A DNA stretch of 64,000 nt. It comes from Akkermansiaceae bacterium UBA4589. Lineage in GTDB: Bacteria; Verrucomicrobiota; Verrucomicrobiia; Verrucomicrobiales; Akkermansiaceae. The DNA lies in contig DGJT01000032.1 in assembly GCA_002387565.1 (NCBI GenBank), positions 62,001-126,000 of the forward strand, given 5' to 3'. The notes under the pieces are model-generated. The model made no database searches and had not been told where the DNA came from. It was given only the letters and a program-made list of their open reading frames with translations. The number at the start of each line of letters is the position of its first letter. Within the stretch, counting starts at the first letter, position 1. A program made the position numbers and the translations under genes. Shown one piece after another: positions 16,769 through 25,165 of the stretch.

Positions 16769-16817
16769 ACAGCCCTTAAGGGTGAGCGACGCTCTGAGTA
16801 AGAGCGGGCGAATCAAA
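16769..16817 (+). ncRNA. Candidate structured element, family 2, copy 2
   Basis: The palindrome CCCTTAAGGG, then GGGTGAGCGA, the stem CGCTCT with loop GAGTA and AGAGCG, then GGCGAATCAAA. It matches copy 1 at 11152-11203 in both flanks but not in the stem sequence, which stays complementary. It lies between the divergent M20 and yjbQ genes, about 70 bp before the yjbQ start. Confidence 0.5.
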
Positions 16818-16887
16818 AATGAAGAGTTAAAAGTTTAAAATGCCTTGCTTTACATTTATTTAAGTTAGGTTTATTTTGCTAATTAAT

Positions 16888-17310
16888 ATGAGCATTCATC
16901 AAACTCACTTACTACAAACTAGTACTAACGGTAAAGGCACGTATAGTCTCACTCGACAAATAGAAGAGCTTGTGGCTCAAAGTGGTATCGACCAAGGAGC
17001 AATTACGATTCTAGTACAACACACGAGTGCGAGTCTTGTCCTTATGGAGAATGCGGATATTGAAGCGCGTCATGACTTGCATGCCTTTTTTGATCATTTA
17101 GTGCCTGAGGATACGCCTTATTTCACACATACTTATGAAGGTCCAGATGATATGCCCTCACATATTAGAACCGTGCTGACCCAGAGTAGCCAGACCATCC
17201 CTATTATCAATGGGCGCATGGCTCTAGGTACTTGGCAGGGCATCTTCCTGTTTGAGCATCGTGTGGCTCCACATAATCGCCGTATAGCAATTCATATTGG
17301 GGGTGTATAA
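16888..17310 (+). CDS. YjbQ / UPF0047 family protein
   Basis: 140 residues from the ATG at 16888. The compact single-domain fold is recognisable from GAITILVQHTSASLVLMENADIEA, HLVPEDTPYFTH, DDMPSHIRTVLT and GTWQGIFLFEHR near the C-terminus, with conserved His and Glu residues that bind a metal in the structures. Some homologues have thiamine-phosphate-synthase-like activity, but the physiological role of the family is unsettled. It lies 49 bp before the fumarase gene and may share a transcript with it. Confidence 0.9.
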   Translation: MSIHQTHLLQTSTNGKGTYSLTRQIEELVAQSGIDQGAITILVQHTSASLVLMENADIEARHDLHAFFDHLVPEDTPYFTHTYEGPDDMPSHIRTVLTQSSQTIPIINGRMALGTWQGIFLFEHRVAPHNRRIAIHIGGV

Positions 17311-17359
17311 GGGACTATAAATACTTGCAACTATAACTAATATCATTTAATTTTTTCTC

Positions 17360-19012
17360 ATGTCTGATAAGCCATTCCATTTCCAAAAGCCCTTCCCTCT
17401 TGGCCCTGATAAAACTGAGTATATTTTCTTAGGTAATGAGGGTGTTTCTACCACCGAATTTAATGGTCAAGAAATTCTCCAAGTCAGTGCTGACGCCCTC
17501 ACTCATATCACCAATGAAGGCATCAAAGCTATTTCATTCATGTTGCGCTCAGCTCACCTCAAGCAGGTAGCCGCCATCCTCGATGACGAAGAAGCCACAG
17601 ATAACGACCGCATGGTAGCTCTAACTCTGTTACGTAATGCAGAAATTGCATCAAATGGCATCCTACCTACTTGCCAAGACACTGGCACCGCGATCGTCAT
17701 GGGTAAAAAAGGGCAAAACGTATGGACCGGCATCAATGACGAGGAAGCCATCTCCAAAGGGATTTACAAAACCTATATTGAGGAGAACCTGCGCTATTCA
17801 CAGACGGTACCTCTAGACATGTACGAAGAGATCAACTCCAAGACCAACTTACCTGCGCAAATTGATTTGTACGCCACACAGGGCGACAGCTACGAGTTTC
17901 TGTTCGTCACTAAGGGTGGTGGCTCTGCTAACAAGACTTTCCTCTATCAAGAGACCAAGGGCTTGCTCAATCCTAAACGCCTCAAAGAATTTTGCCTCGA
18001 AAAAATGGCAACCTTAGGGACGTCCGCCTGCCCTCCTTATCACATGGCGTTTGTCATTGGTGGTACTTCTGCAGAAGCCAACCTCAAGACGGTTAAACTC
18101 GCCTCAACTAAGTACTATGATGAGCTTCCTACCTCAGGTAATGAACATGGTCGTGCGTTTCGTGATTTAGAGCTCGAAGCAGAGCTCCTCAAAACCGCCC
18201 AAGAGGTCGGCATCGGCGCTCAATTTGGGGGTAAGTATTTTGCCCTTGATGTGCGTGTGATTCGTCTACCTCGTCATGGTGCTTCGTGTCCTGTGGGTCT
18301 TGGTGTATCGTGCTCAGCAGATAGACAAGCCAAAGGCAAGATTACTAAAGAAGGTATCTTCTTAGAAAAACTCGAGACTAACCCTGGTCAATACATCCCA
18401 GAGAAATACAAAAACTGGAAATTCAAAGGTGTCGCCGTCAATCTAGACGAAGGTATGGAAGCCACTCTTAAAACACTGAGCAAGTACCCTGTCACCACAG
18501 CACTTGCGCTAAGTGGCTCTATTATTGTGGCTCGTGACATCGCTCACGCCAAACTCATGGAGAAAATAGAAAATGGTGAGGAGCTCCCTGACTATTTCAA
18601 ACAATTCCCTGTCTATTATGCTGGCCCTGCTAAGAAGCCAGATGGCATGCCTTCTGGTTCATTTGGCCCTACTACTGCAGGCAGGATGGATCCGTATGTA
18701 GCTCCATTTCAAGCCAAGGGAGCTTCGATGGTCATGATCGCCAAGGGCAATCGATCACAACAAGTCACTGATGCCTGTCACAAATACGGAGGCTTCTACC
18801 TAGGTTCTATTGGTGGCCCAGCTGCGATTCTAGCACAAAACCATATCAAAAAAGTCGAGGTTTTAGACTTTCCCGAGCTTGGTATGGAAGCTGTGTGGAA
18901 GATTGATGTCGTTGATTTCCCTGCGTTTATCATCGTGGATGATAAGGGTAATAATTTCTTTGACGGGATTAATGCCTGCGCCGCATGTACCACTAAACCA
19001 GAAGAAGAGTAG
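17360..19012 (+). CDS. Fumarate hydratase class I (iron-sulfur)
   Basis: 550 residues, very close in length and layout to E. coli FumA/FumB. The N-terminal catalytic domain contains ILPTCQDTGTAIVMGKKG, GGGSANKTFLYQ and GTSACPPYHMAFVIGG, whose cysteines ligate the [4Fe-4S] cluster that polarises the substrate. The C-terminal domain contains GPTTAGRMDPYV and NACAACTTKPEEE. It interconverts fumarate and malate in the TCA cycle. A strong terminator follows at 19035. The start lacks a Shine-Dalgarno and has a T-rich leader. Another possible use is as a tartrate dehydratase-type relative, but length and motifs favour fumarase. Confidence 0.94.
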   Translation: MSDKPFHFQKPFPLGPDKTEYIFLGNEGVSTTEFNGQEILQVSADALTHITNEGIKAISFMLRSAHLKQVAAILDDEEATDNDRMVALTLLRNAEIASNGILPTCQDTGTAIVMGKKGQNVWTGINDEEAISKGIYKTYIEENLRYSQTVPLDMYEEINSKTNLPAQIDLYATQGDSYEFLFVTKGGGSANKTFLYQETKGLLNPKRLKEFCLEKMATLGTSACPPYHMAFVIGGTSAEANLKTVKLASTKYYDELPTSGNEHGRAFRDLELEAELLKTAQEVGIGAQFGGKYFALDVRVIRLPRHGASCPVGLGVSCSADRQAKGKITKEGIFLEKLETNPGQYIPEKYKNWKFKGVAVNLDEGMEATLKTLSKYPVTTALALSGSIIVARDIAHAKLMEKIENGEELPDYFKQFPVYYAGPAKKPDGMPSGSFGPTTAGRMDPYVAPFQAKGASMVMIAKGNRSQQVTDACHKYGGFYLGSIGGPAAILAQNHIKKVEVLDFPELGMEAVWKIDVVDFPAFIIVDDKGNNFFDGINACAACTTKPEEE

Positions 19013-19034
19013 TATTAAAATATTTATATCCAAC

Positions 19035-19072
19035 AAAAAAGCCTTCACTCATTACCGAATGAAGGCTTTTTT
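19035..19072 (+). terminator. Intrinsic terminator after the fumarase gene
   Basis: Stem AAAAAAGCCTTCA / TGAAGGCTTTTTT (13 bp perfect) with a 12-nt loop and a T-run, 22 bp after the fumarase stop. The A-run on the other side makes it potentially active for the convergent minus strand too. Confidence 0.92.
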
Positions 19073-19199
19073 ATTTTATACCAATCTTAAAACTAAATTA
19101 AAATTGGCATGGAGGTAGTTTGAGAAATTGATGTAATCGACTTCTTTGTCATTATTGACGCCTATAATGCCTGCTCCACTAGGTAACTGCAGATTGAAC

Positions 19200-20732
19200 T
19201 TATTTAATATTATAAGCTAACTCCCATTCTTTGATGCTTTTTGCCATATCTGAAACTCGATCTGGATATTCAAGAGCTAGGTTATTAAGCTCATTGAAAT
19301 CTTGCCTAATATTGTAGAGTTCCCACTGGCTATTTTGAGTATTAGTTTTAACTAACTTCCATTCACCATCTTTTATCACAGCTCTACCCGTGCCGTATTT
19401 CCAAAAGAGTTGTTGATAGCCCTTTCTTGGCTCTCCTCGCAGAGTGGGAACTAATGATTGACCTACTAATGGCATAGTTTTCTTGCCTCTAATTTCAGCT
19501 GGATATTCACCTTTGGCTAGCTCCATAAATGTAGGCAAAAAGTCCATAACATGACCTACTTCTTGACTAATTGTGCTATGCTTAATGACTTTAGGCCATG
19601 AAATAATAAGCGGAGTACGCACACCTCCATCTAAAGTATTAGCTTTATAGTCTCTTAAAGGAGTATTACTAGCCATCGCCCAACCACGACCTAAAGCCCT
19701 ATAACTTTCTACTGGACCTGCTGGTATCGAAACATCTTGGTCTACTATTTCTGCACAAGCACCATTATCTGACAAGAAGATAACTATTGTGTTATCATAT
19801 TTACCTATGTCTTTAAGCTTCTGTAATACTTTACCTATACCTTGGTCCATTCTATCTACCATAGCAGCATAAACCGCCATTTTATAAGATTCATCAGCTT
19901 GTTCATCCTTAGTTAATTCATTCCATGCCTTAACTCTTTTATTACGTGGAGGTAGTACTGTGTCAGTCGAAACCAAACCTAAATCTTTGATTCTCGCTAA
20001 CCTTTGCTCTCTTAATTTATCCCAACCTTGCTTGTAGGTATTTTCATATTTTTTAATATCCTCTGGCCAAGCATGAAGGGGATAATGCGGTGCTGTGTAT
20101 GCTAAGTATAACAAAAATGGTTGTTCTTCATTTTTGTACTCTTCTAATCTATCTACGGCATAATTTGAAAATACATCTGTGGTATAAAAGTCTTTATCTT
20201 TAGGTACATAGTTAGATATAGCCTTGTCTTCTATTCCCCATTTTCTTGATTTATTAGCTTTGACCATTTGTGGCTTTCTACCTGGCATAGGCTCACCCTC
20301 TTTAGCGTCTATACCTGGATTCCAGAAATTACAGCAACCATCAAGTAATCCTGTATATCTATCATAGCCAACTTGCGTAGGATGGGTACTACCTTGATGC
20401 CATTTACCTGTCATAATAGTTCGGTAACCAGAATTTTTTAAAATTTCAGCAAAAGTAGGTTTCCCATTAAATCCTCTACCAGGGTAATGCCCTGTATGTA
20501 GAGCTAACCTACTAGGCCCACACTTAGCATTATTATAAAAATTAGTAAAATTGAGGCCTTGTTGAGCCAGTTCATCTATATGAGGTGTTTTTATCTCACC
20601 TCCATATGCTCCTATATCTGAATATCCCATATCATCAGCTAAAATCAGTACAATATTAGGCCTATCTTCTGCATGAAGGTGCCTACACAAAAAGCTGACG
20701 AATATAATTATAAAATAAAAAAGGTTATTCAT
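19200..20732 (-). CDS. Secreted sulfatase (formylglycine type, S1)
   Basis: About 510 residues. The start at 20732 gives a clean signal peptide (MNNLFYFIIIFVSFLCRHLHA); two in-frame ATGs up to 20747 are alternatives. The N-terminal RPNIVLILADDMGYSDIG supplies the metal-binding aspartates, and CGPSR (within NNAKCGPSRLALHTGHYPG) is the C-x-P-S-R sequence whose cysteine becomes formylglycine. HYPLHAWPED and FLSDNGACAE are further catalytic-domain motifs, and the C-terminal subdomain ends in WELYNIRQDFNEL. It removes sulfate esters from a glycan; the substrate is not predictable. A maturase gene is not in the window. It is a single gene, more A+T-rich than cysK next to it. Confidence 0.92.
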   Translation of the reverse strand: MNNLFYFIIIFVSFLCRHLHAEDRPNIVLILADDMGYSDIGAYGGEIKTPHIDELAQQGLNFTNFYNNAKCGPSRLALHTGHYPGRGFNGKPTFAEILKNSGYRTIMTGKWHQGSTHPTQVGYDRYTGLLDGCCNFWNPGIDAKEGEPMPGRKPQMVKANKSRKWGIEDKAISNYVPKDKDFYTTDVFSNYAVDRLEEYKNEEQPFLLYLAYTAPHYPLHAWPEDIKKYENTYKQGWDKLREQRLARIKDLGLVSTDTVLPPRNKRVKAWNELTKDEQADESYKMAVYAAMVDRMDQGIGKVLQKLKDIGKYDNTIVIFLSDNGACAEIVDQDVSIPAGPVESYRALGRGWAMASNTPLRDYKANTLDGGVRTPLIISWPKVIKHSTISQEVGHVMDFLPTFMELAKGEYPAEIRGKKTMPLVGQSLVPTLRGEPRKGYQQLFWKYGTGRAVIKDGEWKLVKTNTQNSQWELYNIRQDFNELNNLALEYPDRVSDMAKSIKEWELAYNIK

Positions 20733-20846
20733 ATTAACCATTACCATATAAGGTAATATGTATTAACTTCAATTCAAATTTACCTTTGACGCTATTTGAA
20801 TGCTAAATAGACGCATTTTCCAATTATTATGATGAGTTCTTTTCAC

Positions 20847-20880
20847 AAAAAAAGCTCTTACTCATAATAGAGTAAGAGCT
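20847..20880 (-). terminator. Intrinsic terminator of the panD-cysK unit
   Basis: On the minus strand, AGCTCTTACTC, a 6-nt loop, GAGTAAGAGCT and then a run of T (the A-run at 20847-20853), about 35 bp after the cysK stop. Confidence 0.9.
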
Positions 20881-20915
20881 CTTATAAGTTTGAACACATG
20901 GCTCAACCTTAACTA

Positions 20916-21875
20916 TTAATCAAGTTCAGCTACAGGAAGGTTAGCTACAGCCTCACGTGTCGACTCTGCAAGTGGTGTTGATAGGTAACGTTCAGTAGAT
21001 GAGGCGGCTATCACGACGATGTTCTTGCCTGCCATTTCTGGACGTTTGGCTACTTGGAGTGCTGCCCAAATGGCGGCACCTGTTGAGATACCTGCTGGGA
21101 ATCCCTCTTGGCTTGCTAGAATTTGAGCGGTTTCAAAGGCGTCTTCGTTAGTGACTTTGATGGCTTCATCAATGATATCTACATTGAGGTTAGCTGGGAT
21201 AAATCCTGCTCCAATACCTTGGATTTTGTGCGGTCCTGGGCCTTCACCTGAGATGACGGCACTGTTTTCTGGCTCAACTGCAATCGTGTGTAAGTCTGTG
21301 CGAGATTTGAGGACTTCTGATACACCTGTGATGGTACCACCTGTACCTACACCGGCGATAAACACATCGATGTCTGCGCCTAAGTCTTGCCAAATTTCTT
21401 CGGCAGTGGTTTCTCTGTGCACTTGTGGGTTCGCTGGATTGTCAAACTGGCTAGGACCAAATGAGTTGTCTGTTTCTGCTAAAATAGCTTTGGCTTTGGC
21501 AATCGCTCCGCCCATGCCTTTGGCTGCTGGAGTGAGGACAATCTCTGCACCAAGCATACTCAAGAGGACGCGGCGCTCAATAGACATACTCTCTGGCATG
21601 GTGAGGATGCATTTATAACCCTTAGCACGTGCTACAAAAGCAAGTGCGATACCTGTATTTCCTGAAGTCGCTTCAACCACTGTACCGCCTGGTTTGAGTG
21701 TGCCATCTTTTTCGGCTGTTTCGATCATGGCACGACCAATACGGTCTTTGACACTGAAAAGTGGGTTGAAAAATTCTGCTTTTACATAAATATTTGCTAC
21801 TCCGTCCTTGTTAAGCTCACCTAATTTGATGAGTGGAGTACGCCCAATAGTTTCGACGAGGTTGTTTGCGATCAT
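20916..21875 (-). CDS. cysK: Cysteine synthase A (O-acetylserine sulfhydrylase)
   Basis: 319 residues, fold type II PLP enzyme. It has IGRTPLIKLGEL, the PLP lysine in LFSVKDRIGRAM, the substrate loop EATSGNTGIALAF, GTGGTITGVSEVLK for PLP phosphate binding, and PHKIQGIGAGFIP. It makes cysteine from O-acetylserine and sulfide. The C-terminal FPAGISTGAAIWAAL is conserved. It is the last gene of a panD-tauE-acpS-cysK run; the linked TauE-type exporter fits sulfur handling. Confidence 0.96.
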   Translation of the reverse strand: MIANNLVETIGRTPLIKLGELNKDGVANIYVKAEFFNPLFSVKDRIGRAMIETAEKDGTLKPGGTVVEATSGNTGIALAFVARAKGYKCILTMPESMSIERRVLLSMLGAEIVLTPAAKGMGGAIAKAKAILAETDNSFGPSQFDNPANPQVHRETTAEEIWQDLGADIDVFIAGVGTGGTITGVSEVLKSRTDLHTIAVEPENSAVISGEGPGPHKIQGIGAGFIPANLNVDIIDEAIKVTNEDAFETAQILASQEGFPAGISTGAAIWAALQVAKRPEMAGKNIVVIAASSTERYLSTPLAESTREAVANLPVAELD

Positions 21876-21951
21876 AGTGTGTATAGGAAAAGGTAAAAAC
21901 TGAGTTTTGTCAATAATGCTATTGTTACAAGCTGTATGACAATATAGTTAA

Positions 21952-22365
21952 CTAACTGACTCTCAAGAGTAGCGCATTGGCAATGGCTAGTGCTTGAGTA
22001 TGGCTGAGCGCTACTTCTGCGTGAATTTGTGTAGAATAATTGGCTTTAAATCTCTCGCTGAAACTGACTGTAGGTTTACCCAAATGGTCGTGTCTAATTT
22101 CCATATCATGAAAGCGCAATACCTCGCCTATACCGCAGCCTAGGGCTTTAGAAATCGCTTCTTTAGCAGCAAAGCAAGAGGCAAAGGATTCATACTGTTT
22201 AACGCCTTTACCTAAGCAGTAGTCTTGCTCGTGTTTGGTGTAGACTTTGTCGAGGAAGGCTTGACCTTGTTTCTCGATGGCTTGTTGGATGCGTTCTACC
22301 TCAACAATATCATTACCGATACCTATGGCCTCTATATTTTTGTTAGTTGGGAGCATCCACATCAT
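21952..22365 (-). CDS. acpS: Holo-[acyl-carrier-protein] synthase
   Basis: 137 residues. The magnesium-binding motif GIGNDIVEVERIQ and the second motif FAAKEAISKALGCGIGEVLRF-type region identify the 4'-phosphopantetheinyl transferase that activates ACP from CoA. The C-terminal VALSHTQALAIANALL strand is typical. It starts 25 bp after the TauE-type gene, in the same orientation. Pantothenate supply (panD two genes upstream) and its use for ACP are thus close neighbours. Confidence 0.93.
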   Translation of the reverse strand: MMWMLPTNKNIEAIGIGNDIVEVERIQQAIEKQGQAFLDKVYTKHEQDYCLGKGVKQYESFASCFAAKEAISKALGCGIGEVLRFHDMEIRHDHLGKPTVSFSERFKANYSTQIHAEVALSHTQALAIANALLLRVS

Positions 22366-22390
22366 GATATTAAGAAGGTTTGTCTATGAT

Positions 22391-23149
22391 TTAAACTACA
22401 TACACACTCATCACTAAGCGAATAATAGCCATTAAGGCAAATAATACCATCAATTTATCAAAGAGTGACTGTTTGCAAATCATAAGCAGCTTCTTACCTA
22501 GGAATAGCCCCGCTATCATGATGGGACATAAAATAGCATCAATGAGTAAAGTATCTTGAGACATGAAATTTAATTGAGCATTGAGTGGTAACTTAAGTAG
22601 ATTAATCAAGAGGAAAAACCGCACAGATATACCCATGAGCTCTAATTTGGGAAAGCTCTTGGCCACTAGATAGAGCTTGATGACAGGGCCTGCCGCATTA
22701 GCGATAGTCGTGGCAACCCCACCACCAAAACCTGCAATAAAGTTAAAAGTGCGACGTTTGAAGAAGCTTTCTAACTGCTGTGGTTTGACACTCTTGAGCA
22801 CTTGAAAGATAACCATGACAGCGATGATACCTGCCACCATAAGCTTGGCTTGGTTATCATTCATTAAGCTTAGACAGATGTAACCGCCCGCTATACCTAA
22901 TAAGCTCGGAATAATCAGTGGCAAGACCTGTTTCCATGAGCCGCCTAGCTTGGCGTATATCTTATACGAGACTAAATCTGAAACGATGAGGATAGGCAGC
23001 ATCACTCCCACACCTGCTTTACCAAATAAGTCGGCAAATATTGTAACCGCAATCAGTGATATACCTGAAAATCCTGATTTAGAAACACCTATACAAACTG
23101 CGGCAAACACTAACCACAACCATTGAGATTGGGTAAGGTCTAAGAACAT
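22391..23149 (-). CDS. TauE/SafE family sulfite-type exporter
   Basis: 252 residues with about eight hydrophobic segments. The family signature is seen in the first repeat, WLVFAAVCIGVSKSGFSGIS, and the second, FIAGFGGGVATTIANAAGPV, two inverted halves each with the G-rich motif. Members move small sulfur-containing or organic anions such as sulfite, sulfoacetate or taurine-derived anions across the inner membrane; the substrate here is not known. It is 12 bp after panD and two genes before cysK. Confidence 0.88.
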   Translation of the reverse strand: MFLDLTQSQWLWLVFAAVCIGVSKSGFSGISLIAVTIFADLFGKAGVGVMLPILIVSDLVSYKIYAKLGGSWKQVLPLIIPSLLGIAGGYICLSLMNDNQAKLMVAGIIAVMVIFQVLKSVKPQQLESFFKRRTFNFIAGFGGGVATTIANAAGPVIKLYLVAKSFPKLELMGISVRFFLLINLLKLPLNAQLNFMSQDTLLIDAILCPIMIAGLFLGKKLLMICKQSLFDKLMVLFALMAIIRLVMSVYVV

Positions 23150-23161
23150 AACCTATCTTGA

Positions 23162-23533
23162 TTATTTATTAGCTACAGCGCCACGACTAGTACTAAGCAC
23201 CTCATTTTTCTCATTGAGGATGGCTCGCTTGGCTTGGTAAGGATCATTGATATCGCAACTAGCAAATGACATGATTACGACTCTCTCCCCTACTTTGATA
23301 AGATGAGCGGCACCACCATTGATGATGATATCACCTGTACCTGCTGGGCCTTGTTGAGCATAGGTTTCAAGGCGAGCACCAGTAGTGATTGAAGCCACTA
23401 ATACTTTCTCTCCAGGAATAAGACCAACAACCTCCATAAGGTCTTGTGGGATTTCGATGCTTCCTTCGTAGTCTACATCACCTGTGGTTATACAAGCTCT
23501 ATGGAGCTTCGATTTTAAAAGTTGAACTAGCAC
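23162..23533 (-). CDS. panD: Aspartate 1-decarboxylase
   Basis: 123 residues from a GTG at 23533, which makes the self-cleavage residue Ser25 (YEGSIEI), the same position as in E. coli. Self-cleavage between Gly24 and Ser25 yields the pyruvoyl group. Other conserved parts are KSKLHRACITTGDVDYEG, TTGARLETYAQQG and INGGAAHLIKVGERVVIM. The enzyme makes beta-alanine for pantothenate and CoA. It is the first gene of the panD-tauE-acpS-cysK run, downstream of tRNA-Arg on the same strand. Confidence 0.94.
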   Translation of the reverse strand: MLVQLLKSKLHRACITTGDVDYEGSIEIPQDLMEVVGLIPGEKVLVASITTGARLETYAQQGPAGTGDIIINGGAAHLIKVGERVVIMSFASCDINDPYQAKRAILNEKNEVLSTSRGAVANK

Positions 23534-23591
23534 GTGTTTAAAAAAATGAAACTGCTATGCAGTAACCAGGAGTAAAATAATAATGATAAAA

Positions 23592-23668
23592 TGGTGCACC
23601 CGACAGGAGTCGAACCTGTAACCCCCTGATTCGTAGTCAGGTACTCTATCCAATTGAGCTACGGGTAC
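23592..23668 (-). tRNA. tRNA-Arg(ACG) with encoded CCA
   Basis: Read on the minus strand, the cloverleaf is complete: acceptor GTACCCG with CGGGTGC, a D-loop containing AGCTCAATTGGATAGAG, anticodon stem CCTGA/TCAGG with loop CTACGAA (anticodon ACG, read as ICG after A34 deamination), a 5-nt variable loop, the T-arm with GGTTCGACTCC, and discriminator A followed by CCA. No intron. Confidence 0.97.
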
Positions 23669-23818
23669 ACTTAGATTTTATCAATGTGTGGGCATGGTTT
23701 ACAGCTGAGAAAACATTTAGTCAAGTTGTTAATTTATATTTTTGCAGAAAAAATCGCTATAAAAAATTCTCATTAGCTTCATCTTGCATTCATATGATAA
23801 TAAGTTTATTTCTCTTTT

Positions 23819-25129
23819 ATGCAATTTGACCTTATCACTACTGATCTTGCTCAGCAAATCATAGGCCAAGCCACATTGGACTCGCCTGTCAAAGAGCTCA
23901 TGTTGCAATCATCTATAGGTCATAGATTAGCTATTGATATCCATGCTCAACGTGACCTCCCTCCCTACCATCGAGTGATGATGGACGGGATTGCCTTACC
24001 CAGTGCTAATCTAGCTCAACTAAAGCAATCAGGACTCACCATCAAAGCCGCTCACTGCGCAGGAGAGCCTGCCCCCAAATTCAAGCTTGAGAGTCATCAA
24101 GCCTTTGAAGTCATGACAGGTAGTATTTGCCCCGAAGACTGCGATATCATTATCCCTTATGAGCAAGTGCATTTCAAAGATGGTTGCGTGTATTTAAATG
24201 ATGATGCTTCTATTGTAGATAGTGTTTGCTGTGTTGACCAAGCGTCCACCATACAAACATCCACAACACAAACAGTCACACCATCTCGCTACATCCATCA
24301 GCAAGCGAGTGATTATCAGCAAGGCGATTTATTACTAGCCAAAGGAACTCTGATTAATTCGACACATATTGCCGTATTAGCCAGCGAGGGATACACCCAA
24401 GTGCCAGTTATCAGCGCACCCAACATTTGCCTAATTTCAACAGGTGATGAATTAGTAGAAATAGCCACTAGCCCTCAAGCATTACAAGCGCATCAGATAC
24501 GCAGATCTAACCAACCCATGTTGGAGTCTTTACTAAATAAGCTCCTACCTAAGAGCTCGATTGAATCATTGCACTTAGCTGATGATGCTCAGGTGATTCA
24601 ACAACAACTGGAACAGCAATTACAGCAATCTGATATTATCTTGATCACAGGAGGCATCTCCAAAGGTAAAAAAGACTGGATTCGTAGCTGCCTTGAATCA
24701 CTAATTGGCGCTCCTGATTTTCATGGGATTGCTCAGCGCCCAGGTAAGCCTCTAGCCTTTTGGTCACCACAGAACAACCCACATCAAACCGCTGTACTTG
24801 CCTTACCGGGTAATCCTGTTTCTGTGATTACTTGCTTTCATGAGTACGCCTTGAGCTTGCTTAAATCTTATTTGCCTGAATCACTCACACAGACGCCTAT
24901 TTATGCGTCACTCAGCCAAGAGTTTCATTTTAAGCCTAACCTCACTTGTTTTCTCCCTGTGACTCTTAACTATGATAGCGACAAGCAGCACTACTTGGCA
25001 CACCCAGAGTCGGTGCATAACTCTGGTGATTTTGCCTCATTAAGTCGCAGCACTGGTTATATCCAATTACCACAAGAACTCTCCACTTACCCAAAAGGAA
25101 TGCTTGTTAAATACACACCTTGGCTTTAA
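23819..25129 (+). CDS. moeA: Molybdopterin molybdenumtransferase MoeA
   Basis: 436 residues, full length. It contains the MoeA N-terminal domains (LPPYHRVMMDGIALP; FEVMTGSICPEDCDIIIPYE), the central MoaB/Mog-like catalytic domain (ICLISTGDELVE, ILITGGISKGKKDWI, QRPGKPLAFW, LALPGNPVSVITCFHEY) and a C-terminal beta domain. It inserts molybdate into adenylylated molybdopterin to give the molybdenum cofactor. A ~25-residue Ser/Thr/Gln-rich stretch (residues ~140-165) interrupts domain I. No other moa/mog/mob genes lie nearby. Confidence 0.93.
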   Translation: MQFDLITTDLAQQIIGQATLDSPVKELMLQSSIGHRLAIDIHAQRDLPPYHRVMMDGIALPSANLAQLKQSGLTIKAAHCAGEPAPKFKLESHQAFEVMTGSICPEDCDIIIPYEQVHFKDGCVYLNDDASIVDSVCCVDQASTIQTSTTQTVTPSRYIHQQASDYQQGDLLLAKGTLINSTHIAVLASEGYTQVPVISAPNICLISTGDELVEIATSPQALQAHQIRRSNQPMLESLLNKLLPKSSIESLHLADDAQVIQQQLEQQLQQSDIILITGGISKGKKDWIRSCLESLIGAPDFHGIAQRPGKPLAFWSPQNNPHQTAVLALPGNPVSVITCFHEYALSLLKSYLPESLTQTPIYASLSQEFHFKPNLTCFLPVTLNYDSDKQHYLAHPESVHNSGDFASLSRSTGYIQLPQELSTYPKGMLVKYTPWL

Positions 25130-25165
25130 TAGTTTCTTTTAAGATTTTTCTACTTACTTTTTATT

